DNA from: Nymphaea colorata
Taxonomy: Eukaryota; Streptophyta; Magnoliopsida; Nymphaeales; Nymphaeaceae
Length of the DNA stretch: 64,000 bases
NCBI RefSeq assembly: GCF_008831285.2
Contig: NC_045139.1
Location: 8,960,204 to 9,024,203 of the forward strand
Reading direction: 5' to 3'
The notes beneath the pieces were generated by a model. The model was not told where the DNA came from, ran no database searches, and saw only the letters and a program-made list of their open reading frames with translations. Positions 1-12,545 of the stretch are shown one piece after another. Each line of letters starts with the position of its first letter. Position 1 is the stretch's first letter. The position numbers and the translations under genes are program-made.

Positions 1-794
1 ACCTCTCCCTAGGTCTCTGGTGAAAAGCCTTTATGCAAGTCAAATTTCTTGAATAAATTATATAGGAGGACTTATCTAAGATAAGTTTGTCTGCAGTCAA
101 ACAACTGAAAGACAATGAGACAGGTAGCTATGCTCTTCCTAAGTTTTAAGACCAACTTTGAAGATGCCTTATGCCAGATTCGAATGGGTCCTTGATAAGT
201 TTCTCATAATGGGAGTTTGTCTTATACTTGGAGAAAACCAGGGGAAAGAAGCAAATGATGGCTATACTCTTCCTTGACAAATATGTCGACTTCGAAAATC
301 AAATGTCTATAGTTCTGTTACTATTCTGGCCTCTGCAGGTAATGCACAAAGAAGGAGATTAGTGATGTAGCAGACATGGTTTGTGTTTCAAAATTCTAAG
401 TTAAGTAGTAACTTACATGTGGAGATTGTTTGGTTGGGTCTAGATCTCTTGGATCGGAGATGGTTGTCTTATTTGTTCAATGATATCTCACTCACCTGGG
501 TTGTCTCTGAAGTTCTAAGTCTTTTGTTATAAGGTTTTGAACTGTGCAACTTATATTCTTGGAACTCTCGTGCATGCAACTTCGGTTGTTTGGATTAGTT
601 TGAAAATTCTTGCTTGGTAGTGACAGCTATGATGCCATTTTCACATCCACTTTTTCTTATTGTACCCACTTATTCTACTTTCTGTTCTTCTTCTTAACTC
701 TAGATTTTGGATTGGTCAAATCAATATTGCTTTTTTCATGTTAATAGATTATTTCATTTTTATAGTGTTTTAAGTTTGTTTTTTATTATATTAG
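1..794. other. Non-coding lead-in, probably PELOTA intron
   Basis: No exon of PELOTA or any other gene could be read here in either strand. The first recognisable PELOTA exon begins at 795, and the protein segment expected before it (about 110 residues) was not found, so this stretch is most likely intron. Bases around 200-260 give a short, broken reading that faintly resembles plant LINE endonuclease sequence, but it is too short to call. Confidence 0.5.
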
Positions 795-1057
795 GATGTT
801 TGGGATTCGATGGCTCTTGAAGTATTGCGCCAAGCTTGCGGTATGCCCATTTTTATAGTCTAGATCTAGAAATTATCTAGTATCTTCATAATTAAGTGCA
901 ATTGCTAGAGCTTTGAGAAACTTGCTGAACTTGAGATTTATGAAGTATAAAGTATAAACTAAAAAGAAAGCAAGGAATAGAGTACCATTTTAACTTTTAA
1001 GTTTAATCTTTCCCCTGCACCTTTTAACTTTTTCTGACCTATATACATACATCTACA

Positions 1058-1093
<36 letters not shown>

Positions 1094-4000
1094 AAATAAT
1101 AATAATAATAATAATAACAATAATGGTAATAATCATAGTAATTCCTATTGTCATATGCTTATTCAACTTATCAAATGCCAGATCCTGGAGCAAGGGCTGA
1201 TTTAGCAGTTGTTATGATGCAGGAAGGTTTAGCTAACATCTTGTTAGTTGGTAACAGGTAGGAATGCTATCTATATATCTTTTGCTTTTCCCTGAAAAAA
1301 ATGATGTTGTTATACTCTGTTCTCATTACAGTTGTAGTTTAAATGAACTACTATCTGGGTATTGTCACGGTTGATTAAGTAGAGGCAATAGGAACTCTTA
1401 TCATTTTACTTATTTATCTTTTAAATTTAACGCTCATGAAGAGACTGCTCTATTGATGAAACTGTTCCATGGTTTCTGGAATTTGCTCTCTTCGTTCTTC
1501 TGTTCCATGTAGATCAGATATTTCATTAGCCATACAACTGACATTTTTATAATAATAACAACTAATAGGAAACTATGACAAAGGTATCCTTTTATTTAGT
1601 TTACATCTGTACATTTATATTACAATTACAAACATGTTGGGAGTCATCTTAATAAGGTCTGTTACCTTAGAACCTAGTGTTCTTTTCCTTTTTTTCTGTG
1701 TTGGGTCCCTCGTGGCCTCTGTTAATGCCATGTAGAACTGAACCAGTAGTTGGGTCAGATGGTCAACCTAAGTGTGTAATAAACCCAGCCCGATATGCCT
1801 TGTATATAGTGCAAAGGGATTAACCCTAAAACAAGTAATGATATTTTGGGTACTCATCGAAGGTGGGCTTCTGTAAGTGTTAACAGCAAGAAATTACTTA
1901 TTGTTAGCTGGCAGCGAAATAAGTACGAAACAAGGAAACCCGCTGCCCTTCTACAGCCACTCCCTATTCCAATCAAAACAGGGAGGATATTTCAATGAAT
2001 TTAATTGATGGTCTCCCTAAATCAAGAGGGAAATCTGTGGTCCTAGTGGTGGTGGACAGGCTTTCCAAATACACAATTATATACCATTGGCCCACCCTTT
2101 TACAGCAAGGTCAGTCGTGCAAGCATTCCAAGATATGGTGGGGAAACTCTATGGCATGCTTCGTCCCATCGTAAGTGATCGAGGCTCCCTTTTCTTAAGT
2201 TCCTTTTCGAAGGAGTACTTCCAGCTGTAAGGAACAAAGCTGCAAATAAGTACTCCCTACCGCCCCCAGTCGGATGGACAAACCAAAATCGTCAACAACA
2301 GCTTGGAAACGTGCCTTCACTGCTTTGCGGGCCAGTGTCCCAAGGTGTGGGCAGACTATTTATCTTGGGTTGTGTTCACCTACAATACCGGCTGTCATTC
2401 TTCTATAGGCATGTCACCATTTGAGGCCGTCTATAGTAGACCTTCCCCAGACCTGTGCAAGTATCAGTTGGGCACTGCTAAGGAGGATGAGTTGGATGCA
2501 GATGCACAGTTACACTGCAGAGATGCTATGCTAAGAGATCTTAAACAGCATTTGGCTGCTGCTCGAAATCGAACTGTCATACAATATAACAGGAGACACC
2601 GTGATCAGCAGTTCAGCGAATGGGACAGGGTGTACATACGCAGGCCACCTCATGGGCTGATTCCTTCGGGAGCAAACCAGAATCACAAACTGGCTCCCCC
2701 TTTGTAGGTCCTTACCAAATCAAAAAGCGAATTGGGTCTTTAGCCTATGAGCGGAGGTTGCTTGATGGAAACCTGACTCAGTATAGTTTAGATTAGCTTG
2801 GATCTTATATTCAGATCTGTTTAGGTTATGGATTTGATTTATTTGATGTATATTAGGTTTGGATCTTTTATTTATAGGATCCGAGATCTAATTCGGGTTT
2901 TAGGATTAGGCCCCTTAAAAGGACATTTTCTTGTGATTAGTGCTCATTGGCATTGTCAGAAACCCTAATTTTCTTTGATTATTGATTCCCTTGTTTTTCC
3001 TATACTTTTCTTCTTTGTTTGCATTCCTTGGTGCCCTTCACAGTTCACGCAGAGATTAGAGTGAGAAACTTTAATCACTGGTGTCAGATTGGTATCAAAA
3101 CCTAGATTTTTTTTCCTTGATCTTCACAATGGCTGAAGTCTTGAGGAGCGACTAAGGCTGGGCAGCGGGCCGGGCCACTGGCAGGTACCCAGCCAGACTT
3201 GGGCCCGGGCCTGGAAAAAAGGGCACCGGGCCGGCCCGGCCCGGCCCGGTTGGGCCCGTAAGCCCGGGTGGACCCGATAAAATTTTTAAATATTTATTTT
3301 ATTATGATATATATATATATAAGTATGATATTTTATTATGATTAATTACATTTATATATTATTTTATATTAAAAAATATTTTTTAATTTAATCGGGCCGG
3401 GCTCGGGTTTGAATGGTCGGGCTAGGCCAGGCCCGGGTTTTGGGTGTCGGGCCGGCCCTATGCCTAGGCTTAGGAACTACTTTGGAAAAATCTAAAGAAA
3501 AAGAATAAGAAAATTTAAAAAAAAAGCTTGAAGATCTTGTGTTTCGATTAGTTTGGATCCTATATTTGGATCCATTTAGGTTATAGATTTGATTTATTTG
3601 ATGTATGTTGGGTTTGGATCTTTTATTTATAGGATCCGAGATCCAATTCAGCGCTTAGGATTAGGTCCCTTAAAAAGGCATAATTTCTTGTGATTAGAGA
3701 TAATTGGCATCGTGAGAACCCTAATTTCCTTTGATATTGATTTCCTTGTTCTTCCTGCACCTTTCCCCTTTGTTTGCATTCTTTGGTGCTTTTCCCGTGG
3801 ATATTAGAGTGAGGAACTCTAATCACTGCGTCAAAGCCTCATACACCCAGTATTTCATGTTTCCAAACCAAAGGCCTTCTACAATCGGCCCAATGAAGAA
3901 GAAATAGCTATGGCACCAATTCTGATGAAGAATTCTCAGATAACCCCCTTCAGAAGGTTGGGCACGTGCAAAGTCAGCAACAATGGGAAGGAAGAGGCAA

Positions 4001-7000
4001 GTGGCTGATTGAGTGGTTGAGCTACGAAGATCTCCGACCCACTTGAGAACCAGTCAACGAGATCCAGAGGCATTTCCCAGAATTTTCACCTTGAGGACAA
4101 GGTGCTTTTGTTGGGGGGAATAGTTGTTAGGAGTTGGTCCAGATCAGTGGACCTCGAGTCATCTTATAATAAGGCCTGTTACTTTAGAACCTAGTGTTTT
4201 CTACTTTTCTTTCTGTATCGGGTCCCTCATGGCCTCTGTTAATGCCCTGTAAAACTGAACCAGTAAGTGGGTCGGGTGGTCAACCCAAGTGTGTAATAAA
4301 GCCAACCCAATATGCCTTATATATAGTGTGAATAGATTAACTGTAAAACGAGTAATGATATACTGGGTACTCATCGAAGCTGGGCTTCTGTTGATATACT
4401 TATTGTTAGCTGGTTCTAACAAAACATTAGCGATCAGAATAAACTGGCATCATATGAGTTTCTATGTTGGTTATCTAGCTGACATTTATCAATGTGCTGT
4501 ACATGTTTTGCTAGAGAAACCTATTCAGAGTGCCATGGTGGCCGTATAAGCTTCCTTATCCTCTTCTTCATTATTAGAATTATTTATTATTGTTATTTGT
4601 TAATATCATTGAAGTTATCCCTTATTAAATGGTGAGTGGATCAAAATCTGATGGGAGGAAAGTCGACACCTATTTTGCAAAAAAATTACTCACCCTATTC
4701 AAATGAACAAGGAGCACTTGATTTTCTCTAAGAGGCAACCCGGTACATTCATAGGACCAAAGTGAGAATGAACATAGTGTAGAAACCAATCTAGAATTCT
4801 AGATACTACATTCCTCAGCAGACAAATGGGTAGGATTACATGCTCATTAGTAATAGAGGTCTGTTAGGGCAGCCTGTCCAATCGGCACCTTGGTAAATAG
4901 CAATTATTGGTGATAAGCTCTAGTTATAAATATCATAATTTTTGTATCATGTGCATTTGTCCATATACAATTATAGCTGTACAGGAACTATAATGTTTTT
5001 ATGGTAGTTTTTCCATCTTCTTCCACGTCTATCACATGCTTACTGCTTCTCAAAATAATGGATTTCATTCTTTAAAACATAGCATTAATTATTGGCATTA
5101 ATAAGAGCCAATTTTTTTGACAGCATAACAACAACACGTTCTAGGATAGAGGCATCAATTCCTCGGAAGCACGGGCCTGCTATTGCTGGTTATGAGAAGG
5201 TATTTTTTGTCAATTATGTCATCTGACTTTGGGTAGGTATTTTCTTATTCAGCAACTAAACTTTTTGTTTTCCTAAAATATCACTTAGCATGCATGAAAC
5301 AGATTGTTTTTACTTTGGGGCTCTGCCTAAAGTTTTGTTTGCCATTAAAGAGAGGTAATAAATTGTCTTTGCTTACTTGACAGGCACTGAATAAGTTCTT
5401 TGAGAATGTTCTTCAGGTTAGTTTGTTTTAATAGACGTTACTTTATTATATTTTTATTATATAATTTTAAATAATATTTTTTTCATTATTCTTGCTCATA
5501 CAAGGCTCCTATTGCATCTGACGACTTTCTCTCACTTGTAGGCAGTCCTAAAGAATGTTGACTTCAAAGTTGTTCGCTGTCTTGTGCTTGCAAGTCCTGG
5601 TTTCACAAAGGTTTTTGCTAAACTCTGCATATGTTTCTAAATTGTGTACAGTAGAAAATGGGAGTAGGCCAACGGTACTGAATGGTTGCTGTCACTAAAG
5701 CTCAGAGACAGACATGGAGTGCTGAGACAACTTCTCAAGCAAAAACTTTTGAAAATCTTATAATTAAGTGTGACATGTAGAAACTAGATAATGATATAAA
5801 TCTCGTGATATTATCTGAAATTTATTTGCTTAAAAGCTAGTTTTTTTTTTCTTTCCCTTTTCTGTTTTGTTTTTTCAATTATTGTTTAGAATGCATTAAT
5901 TGCTGAGATTTTCCAAGCTTTAGTAGTAAAGTATTAATATTATAAAATTCTTCCTTGTGAAAATAGCGCCAAGATTCATATTCATGATTCCGATCATTAT
6001 GGATTCTTGTTGTTTCACTACAATATATTACGGTTGGTCTTTGAGTGTACCTTGACAAGCAGTCACAAAGACATACATATTCAGATCATGGAACTCACAG
6101 ATTCTGAACGAAGCTAAAGAGCTCTTTATTGGAGGTCATATGTATATGGGTCAAGCATTAGATGGAGAAAATCAAATAAATTCAAGCCTGAGCAGTGAAT
6201 ATCCTGCCTTTGAAAGGAATTAAAAGTAATCTCGGGGTGGTAAACCAATTTTTAGTTTGTTTTGCGCATGTCCTTATGAACAGAATTGGCATTGTTTAGC
6301 AGAAAACTTGTGATACTTTGATAATTTGAGCTAACCCTCAAGTCAATGACAGCCTCTTTCAGATAAGAACCAATGTTATTCTTAAGGGAAGAACTTGCAT
6401 CGGTATCTCAATTCAATTAAGCACTCAGATGAGGATTTTCATATAGGATAACATGGAGTATAGGATGGAGGAGTATAAGATATGGGGTGTGTGTGGCTCA
6501 TTCATTTGCTAACATTGAGGTTGTGGGCTGCTATAAATCCTTTTGTTGTCTGGTCTGTAAGGGTGTTTACTGTTCTGATCTTTGCCTTCAAAGTCATTCT
6601 CACTCCATAGACACTGGCAGTCAGGTGAAGCCAGGGGTGGAGCTAGGATTTTTTTTAGGGGCGGGCTGAACAGTCCAACCTCTGCATCCGGGTAGGGCCA
6701 AACTGAATTCGAATCCAAACAATATATGGCGCAACTAAAAATTTATAATTTTTTCAATGTAATTTATTTTTTTCCAATTGGCTGGGGTGGGGCCATGGCC
6801 CAGGTGGCCCTCCCCCTCCCTCCGCCCCTTGGGTGAAGCGGACAAGCTTCACCTTGGGAGTGGAGTGGTAGTGACTGTAGGTTCTCTGAAGGCATTGAGT
6901 TCTTAATGATAAAATGATTGACTACTCTATTGTCAAAAGATACCCTCTAACAAAAAAGAGTAATTTGAAGAAACAGATATATGCTACATTATACAAGACA

Positions 7001-10000
7001 ATGTCCAAAAGGTTGGACTTGGAAGCAGAAAAGAATATAGTTTAGATTGTTTGATCTGTACCTAACAGTGAAAAAATTGCATGTAGTGCATAACAAATTT
7101 AACCAGGTATCTTGGTGGTACTTTGGACTTCCGAATAAGAATCACTAATTAGCTCTATTAGTAACTTTTTCTACTATATAGGCACTGGTAAACAAATGAG
7201 AAAATAGACGGTGGTGAAAAAGTACAAAACGATTTGATGGGTTAGTAAATATTCCATATGCCATAGTTATGTTCGTTGCACACTAATCGATGATCATGAT
7301 TACTTAGAAAATTCTGATCACGATCAGGTTGGCTACAGCTTTTTCTTTTTGACATGACCATTGTAATCTTTTTGGGTTCCCCCATGATTATCCATGTCCA
7401 TATGGGTTGGCTTTCTTTTATGATTCAATGAGTGAATTGCTTGTCCTCTTGAAAGATATGGTAATTGTTTGAACATTTTTATCCTTTTTCCCTGTCACAA
7501 AATTAAATTGCTGTTCTTGTCTGCTCGGAAAACTTCTTTCACCTTGATAGACATGATGTCAAATTGTCGTTCTCTTTTATACATCTGTAAAGGTTACTTT
7601 TTTGATGCATATCAGGACCAATTTCACAGTTTTTTGCTATTAGAGGCTGAAAGACGAGAGCTTAGATCGATAATTGAGAACAAGTCACGCATTCTTCTAG
7701 TCCATTCATCATCCGGCTACAAGTATGCTTGTGAACAAGTTGAGGTTTTATATAGTTCGGATGTAATTTGTGCTTCTTGATTAAGCTTTACCTTTTTATT
7801 TGTCTAGAGGATTTCTGGCTAATTTAATGGATTACCATATTATTCCATGTATTCATGTCGCACATGGTACATAAGTTTTCATGTGGTACACTGCAAGCCT
7901 ATAATGTTGCATGAAGGTCATAAAAAATATCTGATTGAGCCCATCCTAGTTCTACATATTATATCATGGCTCCATGTTCACTTACGCCAATTTCATTATG
8001 AGGATTGATATGTGGAGTTGCAAAAAGGTTCATGTGTTCACATGATCAATGTACTTTGAATGTGTTGATTCTGCCAGGATATATAAATATTGAACAAGTG
8101 ACTCAATATAGTGCCTTACGAAGGAACATATTGTTGTATATGATGCTTTTATTCATGTAAGAAACATAGATTGTTCTCTCTTCTAGGAAATTGGTATCCG
8201 AGGCTGCTCATAGGTCCAAAAAGTGATCTAGTTCTATTAACTATGATTCTTGATTTATTTTAATGGTTGAATTGTCATCATACTTGATAGTTTCTTTATG
8301 TGCGATTGTTATATAATTCATGATGTGTTTTATTTTCCCTAGTTTTTAATTGGTGCCAAATACTTGGGTGGTGTTTTCATATTTCACTTCTGTATTGATT
8401 AGGCATAGTTTAAGAGAGGTTCTGGATGCTCCAAATGTCATGTCAATGATAAAGGATACAAAAGCTGCTCAGGAGGTAATGGAGAAAAGAATTTATCTTT
8501 TTTGGTACTGATAAGCTTAGTCAACTGTGAACGTTGAAGTTGTTTTGGCTTCTTTTTTTAGGTTCGAGCACTTAAAGACTTCTTCGAGATGCTGTCTAAT
8601 GTGAGCTTCTGAAGTTTAAGTTTCCTGATGAGATTAGCCTTTTAGTTTGCGAGTTTTTGGAATGCAGTTTGCATATTCCATTAGTCTGCTACATGAAACG
8701 TCCCTTTTTCCTTCTTTTATAAATGTATGGAGATGCTTTCTTATGGTGAATCTGGGCCAATGATTTCTTCAATGCTATCTACAATAATCATGCAAACTAA
8801 GTTTTTCTCTTGGATTGTTGTTAGGATCCTGCTCGTGCTTGTTATGGACCTAAGCATGTTGAATTTGCACATGAAAGGATGTCTATTCAGACGCTTCTTA
8901 TTATTGATGACCTTTTCAGGTAACAATTGTACAATGAAGTGCGTGTAGCTGCCTCCATGTAGCTGGATGTAATTAAAATGCTTGAGTTATAGTTTTTTCT
9001 AATTATATTACAAATTCATGGATCTCAAGACCAGGCGCTAGCATCTTTTTTCTTCTATTGCTGTTTTAGTTAATCATTTAGAGATAGGAAAGAAATTGTT
9101 TCCAGATATGTAATCTATTGGATTTCAAATTGGTTGGTTAGGCTTATCTCGTTTGATTTACTAAAAGATGACATGGTGTAAGCAATGTTATTAGTCTTAA
9201 CATAAACTAAAGCAATATTGACTGAGACATGATTTCCATGTCTCCATGTTTCCGAGGAAAAGAACATTTTTAGGTCAAAACTGTGACCTTGGTACGGAGT
9301 ACCTATGGCATGAGTAACTTTTTTCCCTGGTTATTTCAAGTGTATTCCATGGCATATATTTTTCGATTTAAACAGTATTGATACAATATATAGTCAAGTA
9401 TCATGAATCTGTTTGCTTGATTATTCGTTCTAAATATTTTCAGTAAAATGGAATAAACCTTCCGGTTTAGTTCATTGTTGCTCTTTTTTCCCATGTATAT
9501 ACGACAAAACAAGATGCTGCAGTTAGCAGGCGCTAGCATCTTTTTTCTTCTATTGCTGTTTTAGTTAATCATTTAGAGATAGGAAAGAAATTGTTTCCAG
9601 ATATGTAATCTATTGGATTTCAAATTGGTTGGTTAGGCTTATCTCGTTTGATTTACTAAAAGATGACATGGTGTAAGCAATGTTATTAGTCTTAACATAA
9701 ACTAAAGCAATATTGACTGAGACATGATTTCCATGTCTCCATGTTTCCGAGGAAAAGAACATTTTTAGGTCAAAACTGTGACCTTGGTACGGAGTACCTA
9801 TGGCATGAGTAACTTTTTTCCCTGGTTATTTCAAGTGTATTCCATGGCATATATTTTTCGATTTAAACAGTATTGATACAATATATAGTCAAGTATCATG
9901 AATCTGTTTGCTTGATTATTCGTTCTAAATATTTTCAGTAAAATGGAATAAACCTTCCGGTTTAGTTAATTGTTGCTCTTTTTTCCCATGCATATACGAC

Positions 10001-12545
10001 AAAACAAGATGCTGCAGTTAGCAGGCGCTAGCATCTTTTTTCTTCTATTGCTGTTTTAGTTAATCATTTAGAGATAGGAAAGAAATTGTTTCCAGATATG
10101 TAATCTATTGGATTTCAAATTGGTTGGTTAGGCTTATCTCGTTTGATTTACTAAAAGATGACATGGTGTAAGCAATGTTATTAGTCTTAACATAAACTAA
10201 AGCAATATTGACTGAGACATGATTTCCATGTCTCCATGTTTCCGAGGAAAAGAACATTTTTAGGTCAAAACTGTGACCTTGGTACGGAGTACCTATGGCA
10301 TGAGTAACTTTTTTCCCTGGTTATTTCAAGTGTATTCCATGGCATATATTTTTCGATTTAAACAGTATTGATACAATATATAGTCAAGTATCATGAATCT
10401 GTTTGCTTGATTATTCGTTCTAAATATTTTCAGTAAAATGGAATAAACCTTCCGGTTTAGTTAATTGTTGCTCTTTTTTCCCATGCATATACGACAAAAC
10501 AAGATGCTGCAGTTAGCAGGCGCTAGCATCTTTTTTCTTCTATTGCTGTTTTAGTTAATCATTTAGAGATAGGAAAGAAATTGTTTCCAGATATGTAATC
10601 TATTGGATTTCAAATTGGTTGGTTAGGCTTATCTCGTTTGATTTACTAAAAGATGACATGGTGTAAGCAATGTTATTAGTCTTAACATAAACTAAAGCAA
10701 TATTGACTGAGACATGATTTCCATGTCTCCATGTTTCCGAGGAAAAGAACATTTTTAGGTCAAAACTGTGACCTTGGTACGGAGTACCTATGGCATGAGT
10801 AACTTTTTTCCCTGGTTATTTCAAGTGTATTCCATGGCATATATTTTTCGATTTAAACAGTATTGATACAATATATAGTCAAGTATCATGAATCTGTTTG
10901 CTTGATTATTCGTTCTAAATATTTTCAGTAAAATGGAATAAACCTTCCGGTTTAGTTAATTGTTGCTCTTTTTTCCCATGCATATACGACAAAACAAGAT
11001 GCTGCAGTTAGCAGGCGCTAGCATCTTTTTTCTTCTATTGCTGTTTTAGTTAATCATTTAGAGATAGGAAAGAAATTGTTTCCAGATATGTAATCTATTG
11101 GATTTCAAATTGGTTGGTTAGGCTTATCTCGTTTGATTTACTAAAAGATGACATGGTGTAAGCAATGTTATTAGTCTTAACATAAACTAAAGCAATATTG
11201 ACTGAGACATGATTTCCATGTCTCCATGTTTCCGAGGAAAAGAACATTTTTAGGTCAAAACTGTGACCTTGGTACGGAGTACCTATGGCATGAGTAACTT
11301 TTTTCCCTGGTTATTTCAAGTGTATTCCATGGCATATATTTTTCGATTTAAACAGTATTGATACAATATATAGTCAAGTATCATGAATCTGTTTGCTTGA
11401 TTATTCGTTCTAAATATTTTCAGTAAAATGGAATAAACCTTCCGGTTTAGTTAATTGTTGCTCTTTTTTCCCATGCATATACGACAAAACAAGATGCTGC
11501 AGTTAGCAGGCGCTAGCATCTTTTTTCTTCTATTGCTGTTTTAGTTAATCATTTAGAGATAGGAAAGAAATTGTTTCCAGATATGTAATCTATTGGATTT
11601 CAAATTGGTTGGTTAGGCTTATCTCGTTTGATTTACTAAAAGATGACATGGTGTAAGCAATGTTATTAGTCTTAACATAAACTAAAGCAATATTGACTGA
11701 GACATGATTTCCATGTCTCCATGTTTCCGAGGAAAAGAACATTTTTAGGTCAAAACTGTGACCTTGGTACGGAGTACCTATGGCATGAGTAACTTTTTTC
11801 CCTGGTTATTTCAAGTGTATTCCATGGCATATATTTTTCGATTTAAACAGTATTGATACAATATATAGTCAAGTATCATGAATCTGTTTGCTTGATTATT
11901 CGTTCTAAATATTTTCAGTAAAATGGAATAAACCTTCCGGTTTAGTTTGTTGCTCTTTTTTCCCATGTATATACGACAAAACAAGATGCTGCAGTTAGCA
12001 GGCTTTTTCCGTATAGAAGGTCCAATGATAAAATATGCTTACGATAAGTAATGTTGAGAACTGATACTAGGCTTCAGATATGTTGGAACATACAAGAACT
12101 TTTGAAGCCAGTTTACTCCCATCTCTTCTCTCTTTGTTGTGTACATGGAACAAATTTTTTTACGATTCAAATTTTTTAGATTCCCAGAAGCTTGTGTTGT
12201 TTAGTGACATTTACAGGAAGTTCATAGTTTTTGTTACTAAAGCGGATCAACTGTAATCATTGGATACTTGTTTCCTCAGAAGTTCTGATATTAAGACAAG
12301 GCAAAAATATGTGAATTTGATCGACTCTGTCAAAGATTCAGGGGGCACAGCACATGTCTTCTCTTCCATGCACGTCTCTGGTGAACGTAAGGCCTAAGTT
12401 CATGTTCATTCTCTGCATTTCTTTCCCTATGAATTTTCCTCACTTATGCCCCCCCTGTGGTGCATTTGCAGAATTAGCACAACTGACTGGAATTGCAGCT
12501 ATTTTAAGATTTCCGTTGCCCGACCTCGAAGACATAGAGATGTGA
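795..12545 (+). CDS. PEL1: PELOTA (Dom34-like) ribosome-rescue factor, 3' eleven exons (partial)
   Basis: Pelota/Dom34 binds the empty A site of stalled ribosomes with an HBS1-type GTPase and starts no-go and non-stop decay in the cytosol. Exons: 795-840, 1182-1257, 5124-5199, 5384-5416, 5542-5610, 7616-7722, 8403-8475, 8562-8600, 8825-8919, 12280-12386, 12472-12545. They sum to 795 bp in one open frame (264 residues plus TGA), and every junction is GT-AG with matching phase. The product aligns by recall with the last two thirds of plant PELOTA: the central domain has [20 protein letters not shown] and ASPGFTKDQF, and the C-terminal domain has [33 protein letters not shown] and the conserved end [12 protein letters not shown]. 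The N-terminal Sm-like domain lies upstream of the window. No frameshift or stop is seen, so the gene looks functional despite large intron insertions (intron 1258-5123 with nested transposons, intron 8920-12279 with a tandem array). It is convergent with the MLO cluster. Confidence 0.95.
1061..1118. repeat. (TA)n followed by (TAA)n microsatellite
   Basis: About 30 bases of TA repeats run directly into TAA/ATA trinucleotide repeats, in the PELOTA intron between exons 795-840 and 1182-1257. Confidence 0.9.
1635..1914 (+). repeat. 5' LTR of the gypsy element (truncated)
   Basis: Matches the 3' LTR at 4125-4421 through most of its length (for example GTAATAAT-rich and TACTCATCGAAG segments), but lacks about 27 bp near its start and the terminal TTCTAACA. 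The internal region begins abruptly afterwards, consistent with a deletion that joined the LTR end to the integrase region. Confidence 0.8.
1993..2760 (+). pseudogene. Ty3/gypsy integrase remnant
   Basis: The translation reads as integrase: [10 protein letters not shown] then [10 protein letters not shown] (start of the catalytic core), SDRGSLF with a downstream stop, [12 protein letters not shown], then an open stretch 2303-2707 carrying [20 protein letters not shown] and the C-terminal region with [11 protein letters not shown]. In the family the catalytic core carries a D,D-35-E triad. Here the core is interrupted by stops and small shifts, so it is inactive. The continuation [15 protein letters not shown] at 2707-2750 is the usual integrase tail, and [12 protein letters not shown] resumes after the nested insertion, near 3845. 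Confidence 0.85.
2774..3833 (+). mobile_element. TRIM-like (terminal-repeat retrotransposon in miniature) element nested in the gypsy element
   Basis: Two direct repeats, 2774-3086 (313 bp) and 3529-3833 (305 bp), share TGA starts and TCA ends and are clearly similar along their length. After the first repeat comes TGGTATCAAAACC at 3090-3102, close to the initiator-Met tRNA primer-binding site used by many plant LTR elements. A purine-rich tract lies before the second repeat. The internal region is 442 bp, most of which is an inserted GC-rich MITE; without it the internal region is only about 120 bp and encodes just ATG plus seven codons. The flanks AAACC and AAGCC are a 4-of-5 target duplication. 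The insertion splits the gypsy integrase tail. Confidence 0.75.
3154..3471. mobile_element. GC-rich-ended MITE nested in the TRIM-like element
   Basis: The ends are imperfect inverted copies (AAGGCTGGGCAGCGGGCC against the complement of GGCCCTATGCCTAGGCTT) dominated by GGCCGGGCC runs, with an AT-rich centre (3280-3395). The flanks AGGAGCGACT and AGGAACTACT match in 8 of 10 positions and may be the target duplication. It has no coding capacity. Related pieces occur elsewhere in this window. Confidence 0.6.
4125..4421 (+). repeat. 3' LTR of the gypsy element
   Basis: Begins TGTTAGGAGTTGG just after a G-rich polypurine tract and ends TCTAACA, directly followed by the AAACA target duplication. 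Small open readings across it are shadows. Confidence 0.85.
9032..11998. repeat. Six-copy, 495-bp tandem array inside a PELOTA intron
   Basis: Units start with CAGGCGCTAGCATC at 9032, 9527, 10022, 10517, 11012 and 11507. The first five steps are exactly 495 bp and the last unit is 492 bp. Units are almost identical. The only differences I noticed lie near the unit end: the first unit has TTCATTG with CCATGTATAT, units 2-5 share TTAATTG with CCATGCATAT, and the last has a 3-bp deletion with CCATGTATAT. The array lies wholly between exons 8825-8919 and 12280-12386 and contains no exon. No open frame of note is present. Confidence 0.97.

Larger units (their letters stand above)
1635..4421 (+). 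mobile_element. Internally deleted Ty3/gypsy (chromovirus-type) LTR retrotransposon
   Basis: The element sits in a PELOTA intron in the same orientation as the gene. It begins TGTTGGGAGT and ends TCTAACA, and is flanked by a 5-bp target duplication AAACA (1630-1634 and 4422-4426). The 5' LTR lacks an internal piece and its last few bases. The 3' LTR is preceded by a polypurine run (GGGGGGAATAG). Between them only the 3' part of pol survives: the integrase core remnant, the integrase C-terminal region, and a chromodomain-like tail around 4000-4095 ([10 protein letters not shown], then [15 protein letters not shown] across a stop). Gag, protease, reverse transcriptase and RNase H are missing, so it cannot move on its own. 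The coding tail is split by a nested TRIM-like element (2774-3833). Confidence 0.88.

Noticed and set aside
170-330. LINE endonuclease fragment
   Set aside because: Only a few residues resemble the family and the frame is broken. The evidence is too weak to annotate.
6487-6669. Small open frames around 6500-6720 in the PELOTA intron
   Set aside because: They have no homology, overlap a GGAGC-type MITE remnant near 6630, and are not flanked by PELOTA-compatible splice phases.
9032-11998. CRISPR-like or satellite centromere array
   Set aside because: The units are 495 bp with no spacers, and there are only six inside an intron of a plant gene. Neither CRISPR nor a centromeric array fits.
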